Positions 1 to 16,653 of a stretch of DNA of 64,000 bases are shown one piece after another; positions within the stretch are counted from its first letter, which is position 1; each line of letters starts with the position of its first letter. The stretch is taken from contig JAQISU010000179.1 of assembly GCA_029339505.1 (NCBI GenBank), forward strand, positions 7,646,501 through 7,710,500, in the 5' to 3' direction. Below the pieces are notes generated by a model. It was not told where the DNA came from and ran no database searches. It worked only from the letters and a program-made list of their open reading frames with translations. The position numbers were made by a program, and so were the translations under genes. The DNA is from Unio delphinus (taxonomy: Eukaryota; Mollusca; Bivalvia; Unionida; Unionidae).

Positions 1-299
1 ATGCACACTGTACGTCAGATGCTTACTACATGCCTGATGAATACAGTATGCCTGATGCTTGCTATATGCCTGATGCTTGCTATATGCCTGATGCTTACTA
101 TATGCTTGATGAATACAGTATGCCTGATGCTTACTATATGCTTGATGCTTGCTATATGCCTGATGCTTACTATATGCTTGATGAATACAGTATGCCTGAT
201 GCTTGCTATATGCCTGATGCTTGCTATATGCCTGATGCTTACTATATGCCTGATGAATACATTATGCCTGATGTTTACTATATGCCTGATCCATAATGT
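1..299 (+). repeat. 18-bp minisatellite, cut by window start
   Basis: About 16 copies of an 18-bp unit, CTATATGCCTGATGCTTA type, with variants in which CTTGC is replaced by AATACAG. Because 18 is a multiple of three, the array is open in two forward frames and one reverse frame (forward products are hexapeptide repeats of MPDACY/MPDEYS type). The array extends to the left of the window. Confidence 0.9.
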
Positions 300-671
300 A
301 TGCCAGATATCTACTATATTGGTGAGCAGCTGTATGGACGGCAAGGTCAAGCACGCACGACTAACATCAGTCATGCTGTCATTTTCTTGTACGTCGTAAA
401 TTATGTCCCCGCCCATCTGCCACAGTGTATCTCAATTTCTTTCTTTTCTCAGTATATACTTAGTTTTTACCAACCATTTCATTGCATTTTCTGTATTTCT
501 AATTATTTTCATTTATTGTTTGCCGTCATAACCAGAACACTTTGCATGATATTAAGATGCCTATTTTCTCCGTTATGCATGCATTCATTTTCAGTTAAGC
601 TGTTCAATCATTAGCCCGATATATATGCATACGTGTGATACGTCCGAATCGTTTGTTTGTTTTTGTTTAGG
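300..671. other. Intergenic, nothing identified
   Basis: Ordinary AT-rich sequence between the 18-bp array and a SINE. The 104-codon frame here shows no family resemblance. Confidence 0.5.
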
Positions 672-915
672 GTTTAACGCCATTTTTCAGCACAATACAG
701 GCTATACATGGCGGCCAGTATTAATGGTAGAGGAAGAAACCGGAAAACCCCTGAAAGAACCACCGACCCAGAGAAGCTACTGACAAGCTTTTTCACATAC
801 ACACATTGATACCCACATTGCCCGAATTTGATTCTCGAACCCACGCAGGCAGTGGTGAGATGGCAGTGATCCGTAACGGACAGCGCTTTAGACCACTCGG
901 CCACTCGGGGCCCCT
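672..915 (-). mobile_element. SINE-2 copy (tRNA Leu/Ser-type head)
   Basis: Reverse-oriented copy. On the - strand it begins GGGGCCCCGAGTGGCCGAGT, with an A-box like tRNA-Leu/Ser (GTGGCCGAGTGGTC) and a B-box (GGGTTCGAG). The body is shared with the other copies and the 3' end reads GCTGAAAAATGGCGTTAAAC. Related copies lie at 20444, 32232, 45586, 48296 and 61823. Confidence 0.85.
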
Positions 916-2247
<1,332 letters not shown>

Positions 2248-2375
2248 GCTTTACAACATCTGTAATGACATGACTACAAAAAAAATATAAAAAATAAACA
2301 AACACCATGAAATTAAAACAAACAAAAACACAAAAACATGGTATGCAAAAGAAATTTGTCCATATCAATATGTTT

Positions 2376-2738
2376 TCATAGTGGGAATAAGCGCTCCGGT
2401 GGCATGGTGGTTAGAGCGTCTACCAAGTGCGCAGGAGGTCGTGGGTTTGATCCAGGTCGAGTCATACCAAAGACTTACAAAAATGGTACAAACAGCTGCC
2501 TCACTTGGCGATCAGCATTACGAGGCTAGTGTTAGAACTGGTCGGCCTAGTGTCAGGATAATGTGACTGGGTGGGACATTATGCTACATGTCTGCGGCAT
2601 GATGTCCCAGTGCTAGACATCACTATAAACTGCTTCACTGCAGACAACGTAGCGATCTGACTGAAAAATTGTTAAAGCTAAGTTAAAAATCCTAATCAAC
2701 CAACCAACCAACCAAACAAACAATCATAGTGGGAATAA
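2376..2738 (+). mobile_element. SINE-1 copy with 15-bp target-site duplication
   Basis: The tRNA-like head starts GCGCTCCGGTGGCATGGTGG (A-box) with B-box GGGTTTGATCC. The body contains GTCAGGATAATGTGACTGGG and the tail reads GACTGAAAAATTGTTAAAGC before a (CCAA)n end. A perfect 15-bp duplication, TCATAGTGGGAATAA, flanks it at 2376-2390 and 2724-2738, so the element proper is 2391-2723. The tail is of a type widespread in molluscan SINEs (recollection, not searched). Confidence 0.93.
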
Positions 2739-3022
2739 TGAGTATACGATTGTCAAAGGAGACTTATAAGTATATTGCTGGTGTGTGCACATGGGTGAGG
2801 CCAGATAGGTATGTTGGACTTGAGTCCGTGAGTGAAACGTAGCACAGAGAAAAAAAAATTGCGTTTGATTCTGACTCAGTTTTATCATCATTCATCTGCA
2901 GCTTGTTTCATGTCATCCATGATTTCACATCAGAAATGCTCCTTTCTACTCCTTGGATGGTAGCAGCACCTTCACTTGGGTGACTAGGTGGCTAGATTTG
3001 TATATTTGGGTGTCATCAACGC

Positions 3023-4896
<1,874 letters not shown>

Positions 4897-4980
<84 letters not shown>

Positions 4981-4981
4981 C
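4897..4981. repeat. (AAT)n microsatellite
   Basis: About 28 trinucleotide units. It reads as poly-Asn or poly-Ile in translation, which is not coding. Confidence 0.95.
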
Positions 4982-7024
<2,043 letters not shown>

Positions 7025-7284
7025 ATCTTATTAAGCGTCTAATCGACAAACAAATCATGACATAATTAATACTGTTGGAAGCCATAACTAATCAGAATCA
7101 TGTGAGAAATTATATCTATCCATACGAAATTCATGGATTGGAGGATTGGATTAATTTTATTTAAGTAAACCAAAGCAAAAATATTATAAACATTTAATTA
7201 AAGCATCATTACATCTGAAATTAGCAAGGCGTATTATCAACATATCAATGCGGTCACGAAACATTTCAAAGTTTAATTGACTGG

Positions 7285-8430
7285 GTGACTACAATGACTA
7301 ATAGCAAAGGAAAGAGTTTTGAAGTGCCTGAAAGTATTATTTATTATAAATTTGATATAACACACTATTATAGTACTCCAGGAAGAGTCCATGGTGCAAG
7401 TTTGAAATTAAGTAAGGTAGAATTAAAATTGCTGACAGATTATGACTTGTTCCTGATGATTGAATGTGGAATTAAACGAGGAATTATCATGATACCAGAT
7501 GTATGTGTAACCAAAGAAAATAAGGATGATGATAGCGATACTACAACTTGACCTAGTGATCGTTGTAAGTTAAGATGAAGGCCATTCTTTAGGTACCTAA
7601 TTCAAACAAACTGTATGGTTAAGCCATGTGTCAAAACAAGCCTGACATATACTTTAAAACGAAAACATTCAACAAAATGAAAACAAACAAATAAGTGTTG
7701 CCTTAAAAATATTATGGCCATTTTGGTGCAATTTTAGAAGTAGATTTAGAAGTACCAACACATGTACATTACCCGTTAAAAGCATCATTGACCACCAGAT
7801 TAATGTATTCCTAAAGGGCCTGATTTATCTCCATTACATACGAAATCTATCAAAGATAAAAGGGTATTAAACCTTCCTTAACTAAATTATTATCCTCGTT
7901 GAAAGAACATAAAATTGAATTACTATTGTAATTTGAAGTGTTTTGCTAAGTCACGACAAAACTATAAATGACACACAGTTTAGTGTGATACAAAGTCATC
8001 AACACAATCTTAAAATGAATTTAAATATTCTTTACAACAACATCAGCAAATATACAAGCAGCCGAAAACTTTGAAAAACAGTTTCTCAGATTGGTCAATC
8101 ATAATGTGTTCAGTAAACAGATTAAACTTTTAAAAAGAGAACGAATACAAAATATGCCATAACGAAGAAGGATAATGTAATTTGCAACAGAACATTTATT
8201 CCATTTACAAAATTAGCAAAGGATGTGGTGTAATTCGGTGTAAAGAACATTCAATACACTTTACCAAATAAGTTTATTGTGACTGTACTATATATAAGTA
8301 AGTAGACTATTTACAGCAACCTCAAAAGTAATATGGTAATTATATGGAACTAAATGACAGAATTAGGTTCGGTGTATGTTTGTGAAGAGACATATAATTT
8401 TTACATTGATATAAAACTTTACACCAATAT
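7285..8430 (+). pseudogene. Decayed family-B DNA polymerase (Polinton/adintovirus type)
   Basis: Relic of the protein-primed DNA polymerase (DNA_pol_B_2 type) carried by Polinton/Maverick elements and adintoviruses. The 88-codon open part at 7285-7551 has HYYSTPG followed by a segment ending KVELKLLTDYDLFLMIE and then IKRGI, the stretch just before the polymerase core. Further pieces follow in order after stops and frame changes. One lies around 7740-7950. A 32-codon piece at 8064-8159 contains FEKQFLRLVNHNVFSK, matching the family's FxKxFFKLMNNSVFGK region. Another at 8260-8303 contains FIVTVLYISK, and the last at about 8369-8410 contains EETYNFYID. Where the catalytic D-x-D-S should stand, the sequence reads ELGS, so the active-site Asp residues are gone. 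It is dead. No other Polinton genes (capsid, integrase, ATPase) were recognised nearby. Confidence 0.72.
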
Positions 8431-11035
8431 TTTTAGAATTTTCAAAGATTGCTTATTAAACTAAATTAAAAATCACCTGACAATGAATTTAATTACTTTC
8501 ATTAATCAAGATAATTAATCATACTGTCGTGAGATATAGTAGATTGTGTTAGATAGTGATGCATAACGAGATTTATGTTTAGAAATGAAAAACGTTTAGT
8601 CTTATAGCTTCTCGTCCAGATACTAGGTTATTGTTTTCAATTATAATTTCCATATAATGTTTATCTTTATTGAAAAAGACAACTTTAATCAAGCATTTTC
8701 ATGAAGGTCAATTATGATAGATTTATATAATGCACAACATCCAAACAGGTATTAATTAATTTCTACCACTGAGTGCTAACTTGGTTAGGTTGATTGTCTT
8801 TATTTGTGCATCTTCTAACATAATAAATATATTTGAGTAACAAAGCATTAGTTTCGTTGTATAAAATAATTAGAACTTCTAAGCATTTACGTCATTTATT
8901 TCTTAAATTACAACTGTCCGAAACAAAATAATTTTTAATTTCAGCTTATTACACATTAATGCTCGATCAATATTGCAAACAATATTTAAAGTTTTAGTAC
9001 TGACTGTCATTTACAAAATCTGGCATAAACTTTGTTGCTGTTTTTTGCGCAAGGTGGGCGAGGTTCGGGTAATTTTAATACCGGATATGATCATATATTG
9101 AGGCTTCTTAAGATACAAAGCTCGCCTTATTTCAATGTTATAAAAACTTTCTAACACTAAGTTGCGCTTCTCTTCCTTTCATAGGTAAATAATAATTTAT
9201 CGAAATGATCAGTACCTTGTTACCATATTCATTGGTTTTTATTTGTTTTATGATCGCTTTTATACAAGTACCTAAGTTTAAGAAAATATCTTGTCCGAAA
9301 ATGGTTTCCACAAAATTAGTGAATAACCTAACTGCATCAATAAATACACTAAAACGTATTATGTTTATGTAACGTATCTCATTTTTATTTTAGTTATCAT
9401 TCAAAATTTTCAATACTCAAAGTTCAATTCTGTATTGCCTATCAAACTAAACCGTACCAAAAAATGCAAATAATAAAGCATTAAATAATGGTGATATGTA
9501 TATGCCTATTTTGCTTGTGTAATTTCTATTTCAAAAAAATTATTAACTTTTTGTAGTGTCTGTGTTATAGAGATTTTAAGCTGGGACATGGCCGCATAAC
9601 ATACAAATCTCTTAATCAGACCGTATAATTTAATTAAGTTAAGATATTCTTCCTTTTGTTATGACTTTCTTTTCTTGTAGAGATACAAATGAGTCCATCC
9701 TGGCAGTTTATCGGTGTAGTTCTCCAAAGCCGTGGTCAACGGCATTTTATTTTTAAGGGCCATCTCAATAAAAAATCTCTCTAAAATTCCCATTATGAGA
9801 AGCATTTAAATTTTGCATATTATTTTAAATTGTTTTTTAAAAAATGTATATAATAGGATTGGTTGAATTGGATCCTTTTTAAGTTGTAATAGTTTAACAT
9901 TCGGACAATACTTTTTTGTCTGAGAGTAGATATGATATATATGTTGATTTTACTAATTAAGGTACTCTTTTTGAGACAAATGTTGATATGTTTTACAATA
10001 TCCTGGTGTTGACGTTGATACAGAACGACTTAATTGATTTTACCAGAATTTTTATATCATACTATAATATATGTTTATTCATTGTATCGTCATTATTAAA
10101 TTTTTAACTTTTATTTATAAAACATGGCTATTGATCTGAATGTAAAATAATAATTTGTGTGTAATATATTTTCAAATTGTGTTAACTTGTAGAATTTTAA
10201 TTAATAAATTAAATGTGCTCAACATAAGCTGAGAAACAAGATGAAAGATACGCTGTTTTTTCCTAGCTTTTAAATCTCATGCCACTTAATTTTTTTTTAT
10301 TCTGCAAAGTTATATATTTGTAAAACAAAAAATGTCTGGTTGACATGCATGATTAAATACAACTATACTGGTATGGTTTATTGTCTAAACCCTTGGTATA
10401 TGTGAATAAAACAGTAATGGATTATATCTAACCCAAATTGGTGGGCTTAATGTTTCGTTAGCGAATTTTGGCATTGGGGTAGTATTTCTAGTGTCTATTT
10501 TATATTGTCTTGACTTGCCTACATTTATACAGAAATTCTATTTTTTTTTCATGTAGTAGTCTTCTTTTTTCCAGGATACGAAAAGAACTGGTATTACCTT
10601 TTTGGTATATTATTATATATTTAGCTTTGTCTCATATTGGTTGGTTATTGTTTTTGTTTTATTGTGTTTTTAATGTAAATAATGTATCATACAACATGTT
10701 TGTTTTTCTTCTTTCTTCTTTGTGAAAATGTTATATTGGCCTTGGATTCACGACTGTTATTAACTGATTTTTTTGTCTCCTGGAGTTAGTGTATTGGCTT
10801 TTGAAAAATAACAAAATGTCAGTTGTGAGAACGACACTTGTGCCAGGACATACTATAGCTATACTACTTATAGCTTTATATGAAATATATTTTTTAACGG
10901 AATAAACTATACAGACAAACACATACACGCAAGCATTTTGAATGCATTGAGCTATCTTGCAACAATGATTTCATTTCGTAAATGCCATGAAAAAATAAAA
11001 CTCAATTTAAAGTAAAACTTCACTTGTTTCTTTTT
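8431..11035. other. AT-rich intergenic stretch
   Basis: No recognisable gene; only short AT-rich frames. It may include further unrecognisable remains of the element at 7.3-8.4 kb. Confidence 0.4.
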
Positions 11036-11062
11036 TTACTGGCAGGAATATGTGCTAGATAT

Positions 11063-13720
11063 ATCAGTCATGAAGGCAACATCTCCTATAGTGTTAAATG
11101 CAGTAGTCGATGGCAACATCTTATAGTGTTTAATGCAGTAGATGATGGCATCATCTCCTATAGTGTTAAATGCAGTAGTCGATGGCAACATCTTATAGTG
11201 TTTAATGCAGTAGATGATGGCATCATCTCCTATAGTGTTAAATGCAGTAGTTGATGGCACCATCTCCTATAGTGTCAAATGCAGCAGTTGATGGCAACAT
11301 CTCCTATAGTGTTAAATGCAGCAGTTCATGGCAACATCTCCTATAGTATTAAATGCAGTAGCTGATGGCAACATCTCCTATAGTGTTAAATGCAGTAGTT
11401 CATGGCAACAGCTCCTATAGTGTTAAAGCAGTAGTTGTAGGCAACATCTCTAATAGTATTAAATTCAGTAGTTGATGGCAACATCTTATGGTGTTAATTG
11501 CAGTAGTTGAAGGCAACATCTCCTTTAGAATTAAATGCAGTAGTCGATGGCAACATCTTATAGTGTTAAATGCAGTAGTCTATGGCAACATCTCCTATAG
11601 TATTAAATGCAGTAGCTGATGGCAACATCTCCTATAGTGTTAAATGCAGTAGTTCATGGCAACAGCTCCTATAGTGTTAAAGCAGTTGTTGTAGGCAACA
11701 TCTCCTTTAGAATTAAATGCAGTAGTCGATGGCAACATCTTATGGTGTTAAATGCAGTAGTCGATGGCAACATCTCCTATAGTATTAAATGCAGTAGATG
11801 ATGGCAACATCTCATATAGTGTTAAATGCAGTAGATGATGGCAGCATCTCCTATAGTGTTAAATGCAGTAGCCGATGGCAACATCTCCTATAGTATTAAA
11901 TGCAGTAGCTGATGGCAACATCTCCTATAGTGTTAAATGCAGTAGCTGATGGCAACATCTCCTATAGTGTTAAATGCAGTAGCTGATGGCAACATCTCCT
12001 ATAGTGTTAAATGCAGTAGCTGATGGCAACATCTCCTGTAGTGTTAAATGCAGTAGCTGATGGCAACATCTCCTATAGTGTTAAATGCAGTAGCTGATGG
12101 CAACATCTCCTATAGTGTTAAATGCAGTATTTGATGGCAACATCTCCTATAGTGTTAAATGCAGTAGCTGATGGCAACATCTCCTATAGTGTTAAATGCA
12201 GTAGCTGATGGCAACATCTATAGTGTTAAATGCAGTAGATGATGGCAACATGTCCTATAGTGTTAAATGCAGTAGCTGATGGCAACATCTCCTATAGTGT
12301 TAAATGCAGTAGCTGATGGCAACATCTCCTATAGTGTTAAATGCAGTAGCTGATGGCAACATCTCCTATAGTGTTAAATGCAGTAGCTGATGGCAACACC
12401 TCCTATAGTGTTAAATGCAATAGCTGATGGCAACACCTCCTATAGTGTTAAATGCAGTAGCTGATGGAAACATCTCCTATAGTGTTAAATGCAGTAGCTG
12501 ATGGCAACAAATCCTATAGTGTTAAATGCAGTAGCTGATGGCAACATCTCCTATAGTGTTAAATGCAGTATTTGATGGCAACATCTCCTATAGTGTTAAA
12601 TGCAGTAGCTGATGGCAATAAATCATATAGTATTAAATGCAGTAGCTGATGGCAACATCTCCTATAGTGTTAAATGCTGTAGCTGATGGCAACATCTCCT
12701 ATAGTGTTAAATGCAGTAGCTGATGGCAACACCTCCTATAGTGTTAAATGCAGTAGCTGATGGCAACATCTCCTATAGTGTTAAATGCAGTAGCTGATGG
12801 CAACATCTCCTATGGTGTTAAATGCAGTAGCTGATGGCAACATCTCCTATAGTGTTAAATGCAGTATTTAATGGCAACATCTCCTATAGTGTTAAATGCA
12901 GTAGCTGATGGCAACATCTCCTATAGTGTTAAATGCAGTAGCTGATGGCAACATCTCCTATAGTGTTAGATGCAGTAGATGATGGCAACATCTCCTATAG
13001 TGTTAAATGCAGTATTTGATGGCAACATTTCCTATAGTGTTAAATTCAGTATTTGATGGCAACATCTCCTATAGTGTTAAATGCAGTAGCTGATGGCAAC
13101 ATCTCCTATAGTGTTGAATGCAATAGCTGATGGCAACATCTCCTATAGTGTTAAATGCAGTAGATGATGGCAACATCTCCTATAGTGTTAAATGCAGTAG
13201 CTGATGGCAACATCTCCTATAGTGTTAAATGCAGTAGCTGATGGAAACATCTCCTATAGTGTTAAATGCAGTAGCTGATGGCAGCACATCCTATAGTGTT
13301 AAATGCAGTAGCTGATGGCAACACCTCCTATAGTGTCAAATGCAGTAGCTGATGGCAACATCTCCTATAGTGTTAAATGCAGTAGCTGATGGCAACATCT
13401 CCTATAGTGTTAAATGCAGTAGCTGATGGCAACAAATCCTATAGTGTTAAATGCAGTAGCTGATGGCAACATCTCCTATAGTGTTAAGTGCAGTAGCTGA
13501 TGGCAACATCTCCTATAGTATTAAATGCAGTAGATGATGGCAACATCTCCTATAATATTAAATGCAGTAGATGATGGCAACATCTCCTATAGTGTTAAAT
13601 GCAGTAGGTGATGGCAACATCTTCTATAGTATTAAATGCAGTAGATGATGGCAACATCTCCGATAGTGTTAAATGCAGTAGCTGATAGCAACATCTCCTA
13701 TAGTATTTAATGCAGTAGCT
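11063..13720 (+). repeat. 37-bp minisatellite upstream of dac (about 72 units)
   Basis: Tandem unit of 37 bp containing CTCCTATAGTGTTAAATGCA and GTAGCTGATGGCAACAT. The central and right parts (about 11850-13700) are homogeneous. The left part (11063-11850) is diverged and has a larger-scale pattern: a two-unit block of about 72 bp is repeated at 11075-11250, and a block of about 120 bp at 11333-11450 recurs almost unchanged at 11587-11704. It ends about 1 kb before the dac TATA box. Short open frames inside are repeat artefacts. Confidence 0.96.
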
Positions 13721-13732
13721 TCAGCATCATCA

Positions 13733-13750
13733 TCATTATTATTAAGTGCT

Positions 13751-13812
<62 letters not shown>

Positions 13813-13835
13813 GATGTTGTTGTTGTTGTTGTTGT
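13733..13835. repeat. (ATT)n-(GTT)n microsatellite
   Basis: Trinucleotide tract directly after the 37-bp array, switching from ATT to GTT units at its right end. Confidence 0.93.
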
Positions 13836-14340
13836 TAATGTTATATGGACCATATACTGATATATGACATCAAAATTGTTACTATGTAACAAACAGAAGG
13901 GGGTAACAAGGGGGTAAGGGATCATAGGAAAAGCAACATGTAACTTTTACATTTATGCAAATGAAAACAGTAAGCTGGGTTCCTCATATTGGTAGACTGT
14001 TTTCACACAGAAGAAATAAAATGAAAACAATATATCTGTGAACCATGACACTGGATATTCCTTAAACGATATCTAACTATACATTCCATCTACCTAAAAG
14101 TAACGTTTCTAATGATTATAAAGTTGTTTTTTTTTTAATTTAAAAAATCTCCAACTTTATACAGGGAACGCCACAATAAAAATTTAAATCTCATTCTTGT
14201 CCAAATGCAATAATAAATGTAGTAAATGTAGCAAGAAGTCGGGCAAAAGCCACATATAAAATATGATCTGTCACCGACAGAATTACACCTAATTTGTCAC
14301 AGTTCGTCAGCTTTCGTTACTTTTTAGCTTCTCTCTTTCT
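13836..14340. other. Upstream region of dac, nothing identified
   Basis: Unique-looking AT-rich sequence between the satellite block and the (TC)n tract. A natural place for proximal regulatory elements, though none can be named. Confidence 0.4.
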
Positions 14341-14367
14341 CTGTCTGTCTGTCTGTCTGTATGTATG

Positions 14368-14437
<70 letters not shown>
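14340..14437. repeat. (TCTG)n and (TC)n microsatellite
   Basis: Short TCTG units then TGTA units, followed by about 33 TC units, about 300 bases upstream of the dac TATA box. Pyrimidine tracts (GA repeats on the other strand) near promoters can bind GAGA-type factors in insects; relevance here is speculative. Confidence 0.93.
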
Positions 14438-14440
<3 letters not shown>

Positions 14441-14730
14441 CTTTTGCTTTAAAATAACCGGTCTTTACTATTTTTATGTCATGTTTACGAATGAAAGGAA
14501 ATTATGCGACGAAATTAAAACATCTGTTTAATTATGTGCTCATCACTATTTTATTTATCAAAATGCGAAACGACCAGCGTTCATCATTTCTGTATTCAGC
14601 CAAATACGAAACCACGAGATAAGTGTCTATGAAAATGCCAAATTTGTCGTACGCTATTTTATGTTGTGGCTGATAAGTTAGAACGCAAGCGGCCCCGACC
14701 TGTGGATAAGTCCGACTGTATTTTTCTTCA

Positions 14731-14737
14731 TATAAAG
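14731..14737 (+). promoter_or_regulatory. dac: TATA box of the dachshund gene
   Basis: TATAAAG lies 96 bases before the dac start codon. The expected transcription start is about 25-30 bases downstream, near 14760, where the pyrimidine-rich TTACTATTC could act as an initiator. This would give a 5' untranslated leader of about 70 bases. The 400 bases upstream are less AT-rich than their surroundings and free of simple repeats until the (TC)n tract at 14371-14437. The TATA box is seen in the sequence; its use as promoter is inferred from position. Confidence 0.5.
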
Positions 14738-14832
14738 CACTTGACTGCAGTGCTCTGTTACTATTCGTATTTATAACACCCGGCGAGCTATCAATACCGC
14801 ATCAGTTACATTCTTATCGGACAAGCGTTAAA

Positions 14833-15338
14833 ATGGAGATAGGCGGCACATCAGGGTCCAGGATGGATCTTCTGCCTTCCCCACCCATGGCGCACTCTAG
14901 GCCGGGGTCTGGACAGCAACAACTCCAGGGAACGGGGATAACCTTAGGGACATCGGCATTTCTAAATCACACCCCGGATTTAGTGAGTCAACTACATAAG
15001 GTTCCCTATAGTTCCCCACCTCATGTCACCTGTAACTCGGAAAACAATATGTGCAAATTGATAGACTACCGTTCTGCCAAAGTTGCAGCGTTCATTGTAG
15101 ATGGAAGGGAACTTATTTGCCTCCCCCAGGCCTTTGAACTCTTCTTGAAGCATCTTGTCGGGGGGTTACACACCGTGTATACAAAGCTGAAGAGACTGGA
15201 TATCACACCTGTCGTCTGTAATGTTGAACAGGTTCGAATTCTCAGGGGGTTGGGGGCGATTCAGCCAGGTGTCAACAGGTGCAAACTTATTTCTTGCAAG
15301 GAATTTGACATTTTGTATGAGGACTGCACAAACTCTAG
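14833..15338 (+). CDS. dac: Dachshund homologue, exon 1 (DachBox-N / SKI-SNO-DAC domain)
   Basis: First coding exon of a Dachshund/DACH transcriptional cofactor, a nuclear protein of the retinal determination network (eye, limb, neural and muscle patterning with Eya and Six). The start ATG sits in a good context (AAAATGG). Residues 1-74 are a Ser/Pro/Gly/Gln-rich low-complexity leader, shorter than in vertebrate DACH1. Residues about 75-165 form the DachBox-N winged-helix-like domain, nearly identical to the family: ELICLPQAFELFLKHLVGGL, then LHTVYTKLKRLDITPVVCNV, then VRILRGLGAIQPGVNRCKLI. The exon ends at a consensus donor (TCTAG|GTAAGT), leaving two bases of a codon. The first base of exon 2 completes it as Ser. 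Without splicing the frame stops at once (AGG TAA), so this is not a complete intronless gene. Domain identity is very secure; the exact start is likely but other in-frame ATGs (residues 11 and 19) exist. Confidence 0.96.
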
Positions 15339-16203
15339 GTAAGTACTCATGATGTTCTATATACATGTATGCGTTCGTGTTGTGTACGTTGATGCCTAGT
15401 TGTAACCTAACTCCAGCTTACTGTTATACTGTAATTTCTGTAAGTCGATATGTTAGATAATTTTTTTTAAATCCTATTTGTATCCAATTCAGTAAGCTAT
15501 ATCCTACACACGTGACACGTGTAAATTGACGATGGCAAAATACATATATAATTAACAGTATGAAATATTGTCAATATGTAATACCGTACTTAAGGATATA
15601 ATGCAAGGATTGGAAAATATTAAGTAAAATATCCATAATATTCCTTCAATGACGAAAACACCTTAACTATAACATCAGTAAATTAAATTCGCATTAGTTG
15701 AAAAATTTAAGTCATTTAATCATAACTTACATATGTGCGCGCGCGCGCTGGAGATTGTTTGGGGTTCATGAATTCTTAACGTGTTTTGCAATGAACTATT
15801 TATTTAAAATTGACAAACATTATCCCAGCAAAAGAGTGTATAAATAAGGGCTTTTATTTTTCTGTTTACATAAATCAAGAAAATGTTATATATACATAAA
15901 ATATTGTCATAAATCAATCAGTTACCAATATATATTTTTTTCTTCATACAAATGGGTCGTCAATGTCGTGTTTAACTTAGATAACATGTGAGAACAATGT
16001 TCGCACGCCCCCATAACTTTTTATGTGTAATCAACCGTGAACATTAGTAATTATTGGTAATATGGCATACGTCATGAAAATGCTGAATCAAATTACATCC
16101 AATTTTCATACATATGAACATCAATTATTATTTTATCTTTGCATTAGTGATCTTACCGATAGCAAGTTACAATGTAAACAAATCGATGATGATTTATATT
16201 CAC

Positions 16204-16355
16204 CATTTCTCGTCGTGATCATCATTAGTATCACCGTTTCTCGTCGTGATCATGATTATTATCACCATTTCTCGTCGTGATCATCATTAGTATCACCGTT
16301 TCTCGTCGTGATCATCATTATTATCACCATTTCTCGTCGTAATCATCATTATTAT
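16204..16355 (+). repeat. 31-bp minisatellite (about 5 units)
   Basis: Units begin CATTTCTCGTCGTGATCATC and alternate CAT/CGT at the first codon-like triplet, so it looks like a two-unit pattern. Located in dac intron 1. Confidence 0.9.
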
Positions 16356-16482
16356 CACTATTTTGTGAATGATCGTTATCACCACTTCTGCTTTCTCATC
16401 GTCTTCTTCATTTTATTCTTCTTGCTCATTTGATTTCAGGTTAGTCAAGATTTAGTTATTTCATTTTATCCAAGGTTTATAC

Positions 16483-16523
16483 ATACATACATACATACAT
16501 ACATACATACATACATACATACA

Positions 16524-16556
<33 letters not shown>

Positions 16557-16570
16557 GTATAAATATTAGA

Positions 16571-16643
<73 letters not shown>
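16483..16643. repeat. (CATA)n and (TA)n microsatellites
   Basis: About 17 CATA units to 16552, a short spacer, then a (TA)n tract from about 16576. Confidence 0.95.

Positions 16644-16653
<10 letters not shown>

Noticed and set aside
2391..2470. tRNA gene (A- and B-box present; also at other SINE heads)
   Set aside because: The head does not fold as a full cloverleaf with proper acceptor pairing and is followed by SINE body and tail with target duplications.
11063..13720. CRISPR-like appearance of regular 37-bp repeats (also at 18 kb)
   Set aside because: Units are head-to-tail without unique spacers, in an animal intron-exon context; these are minisatellites.
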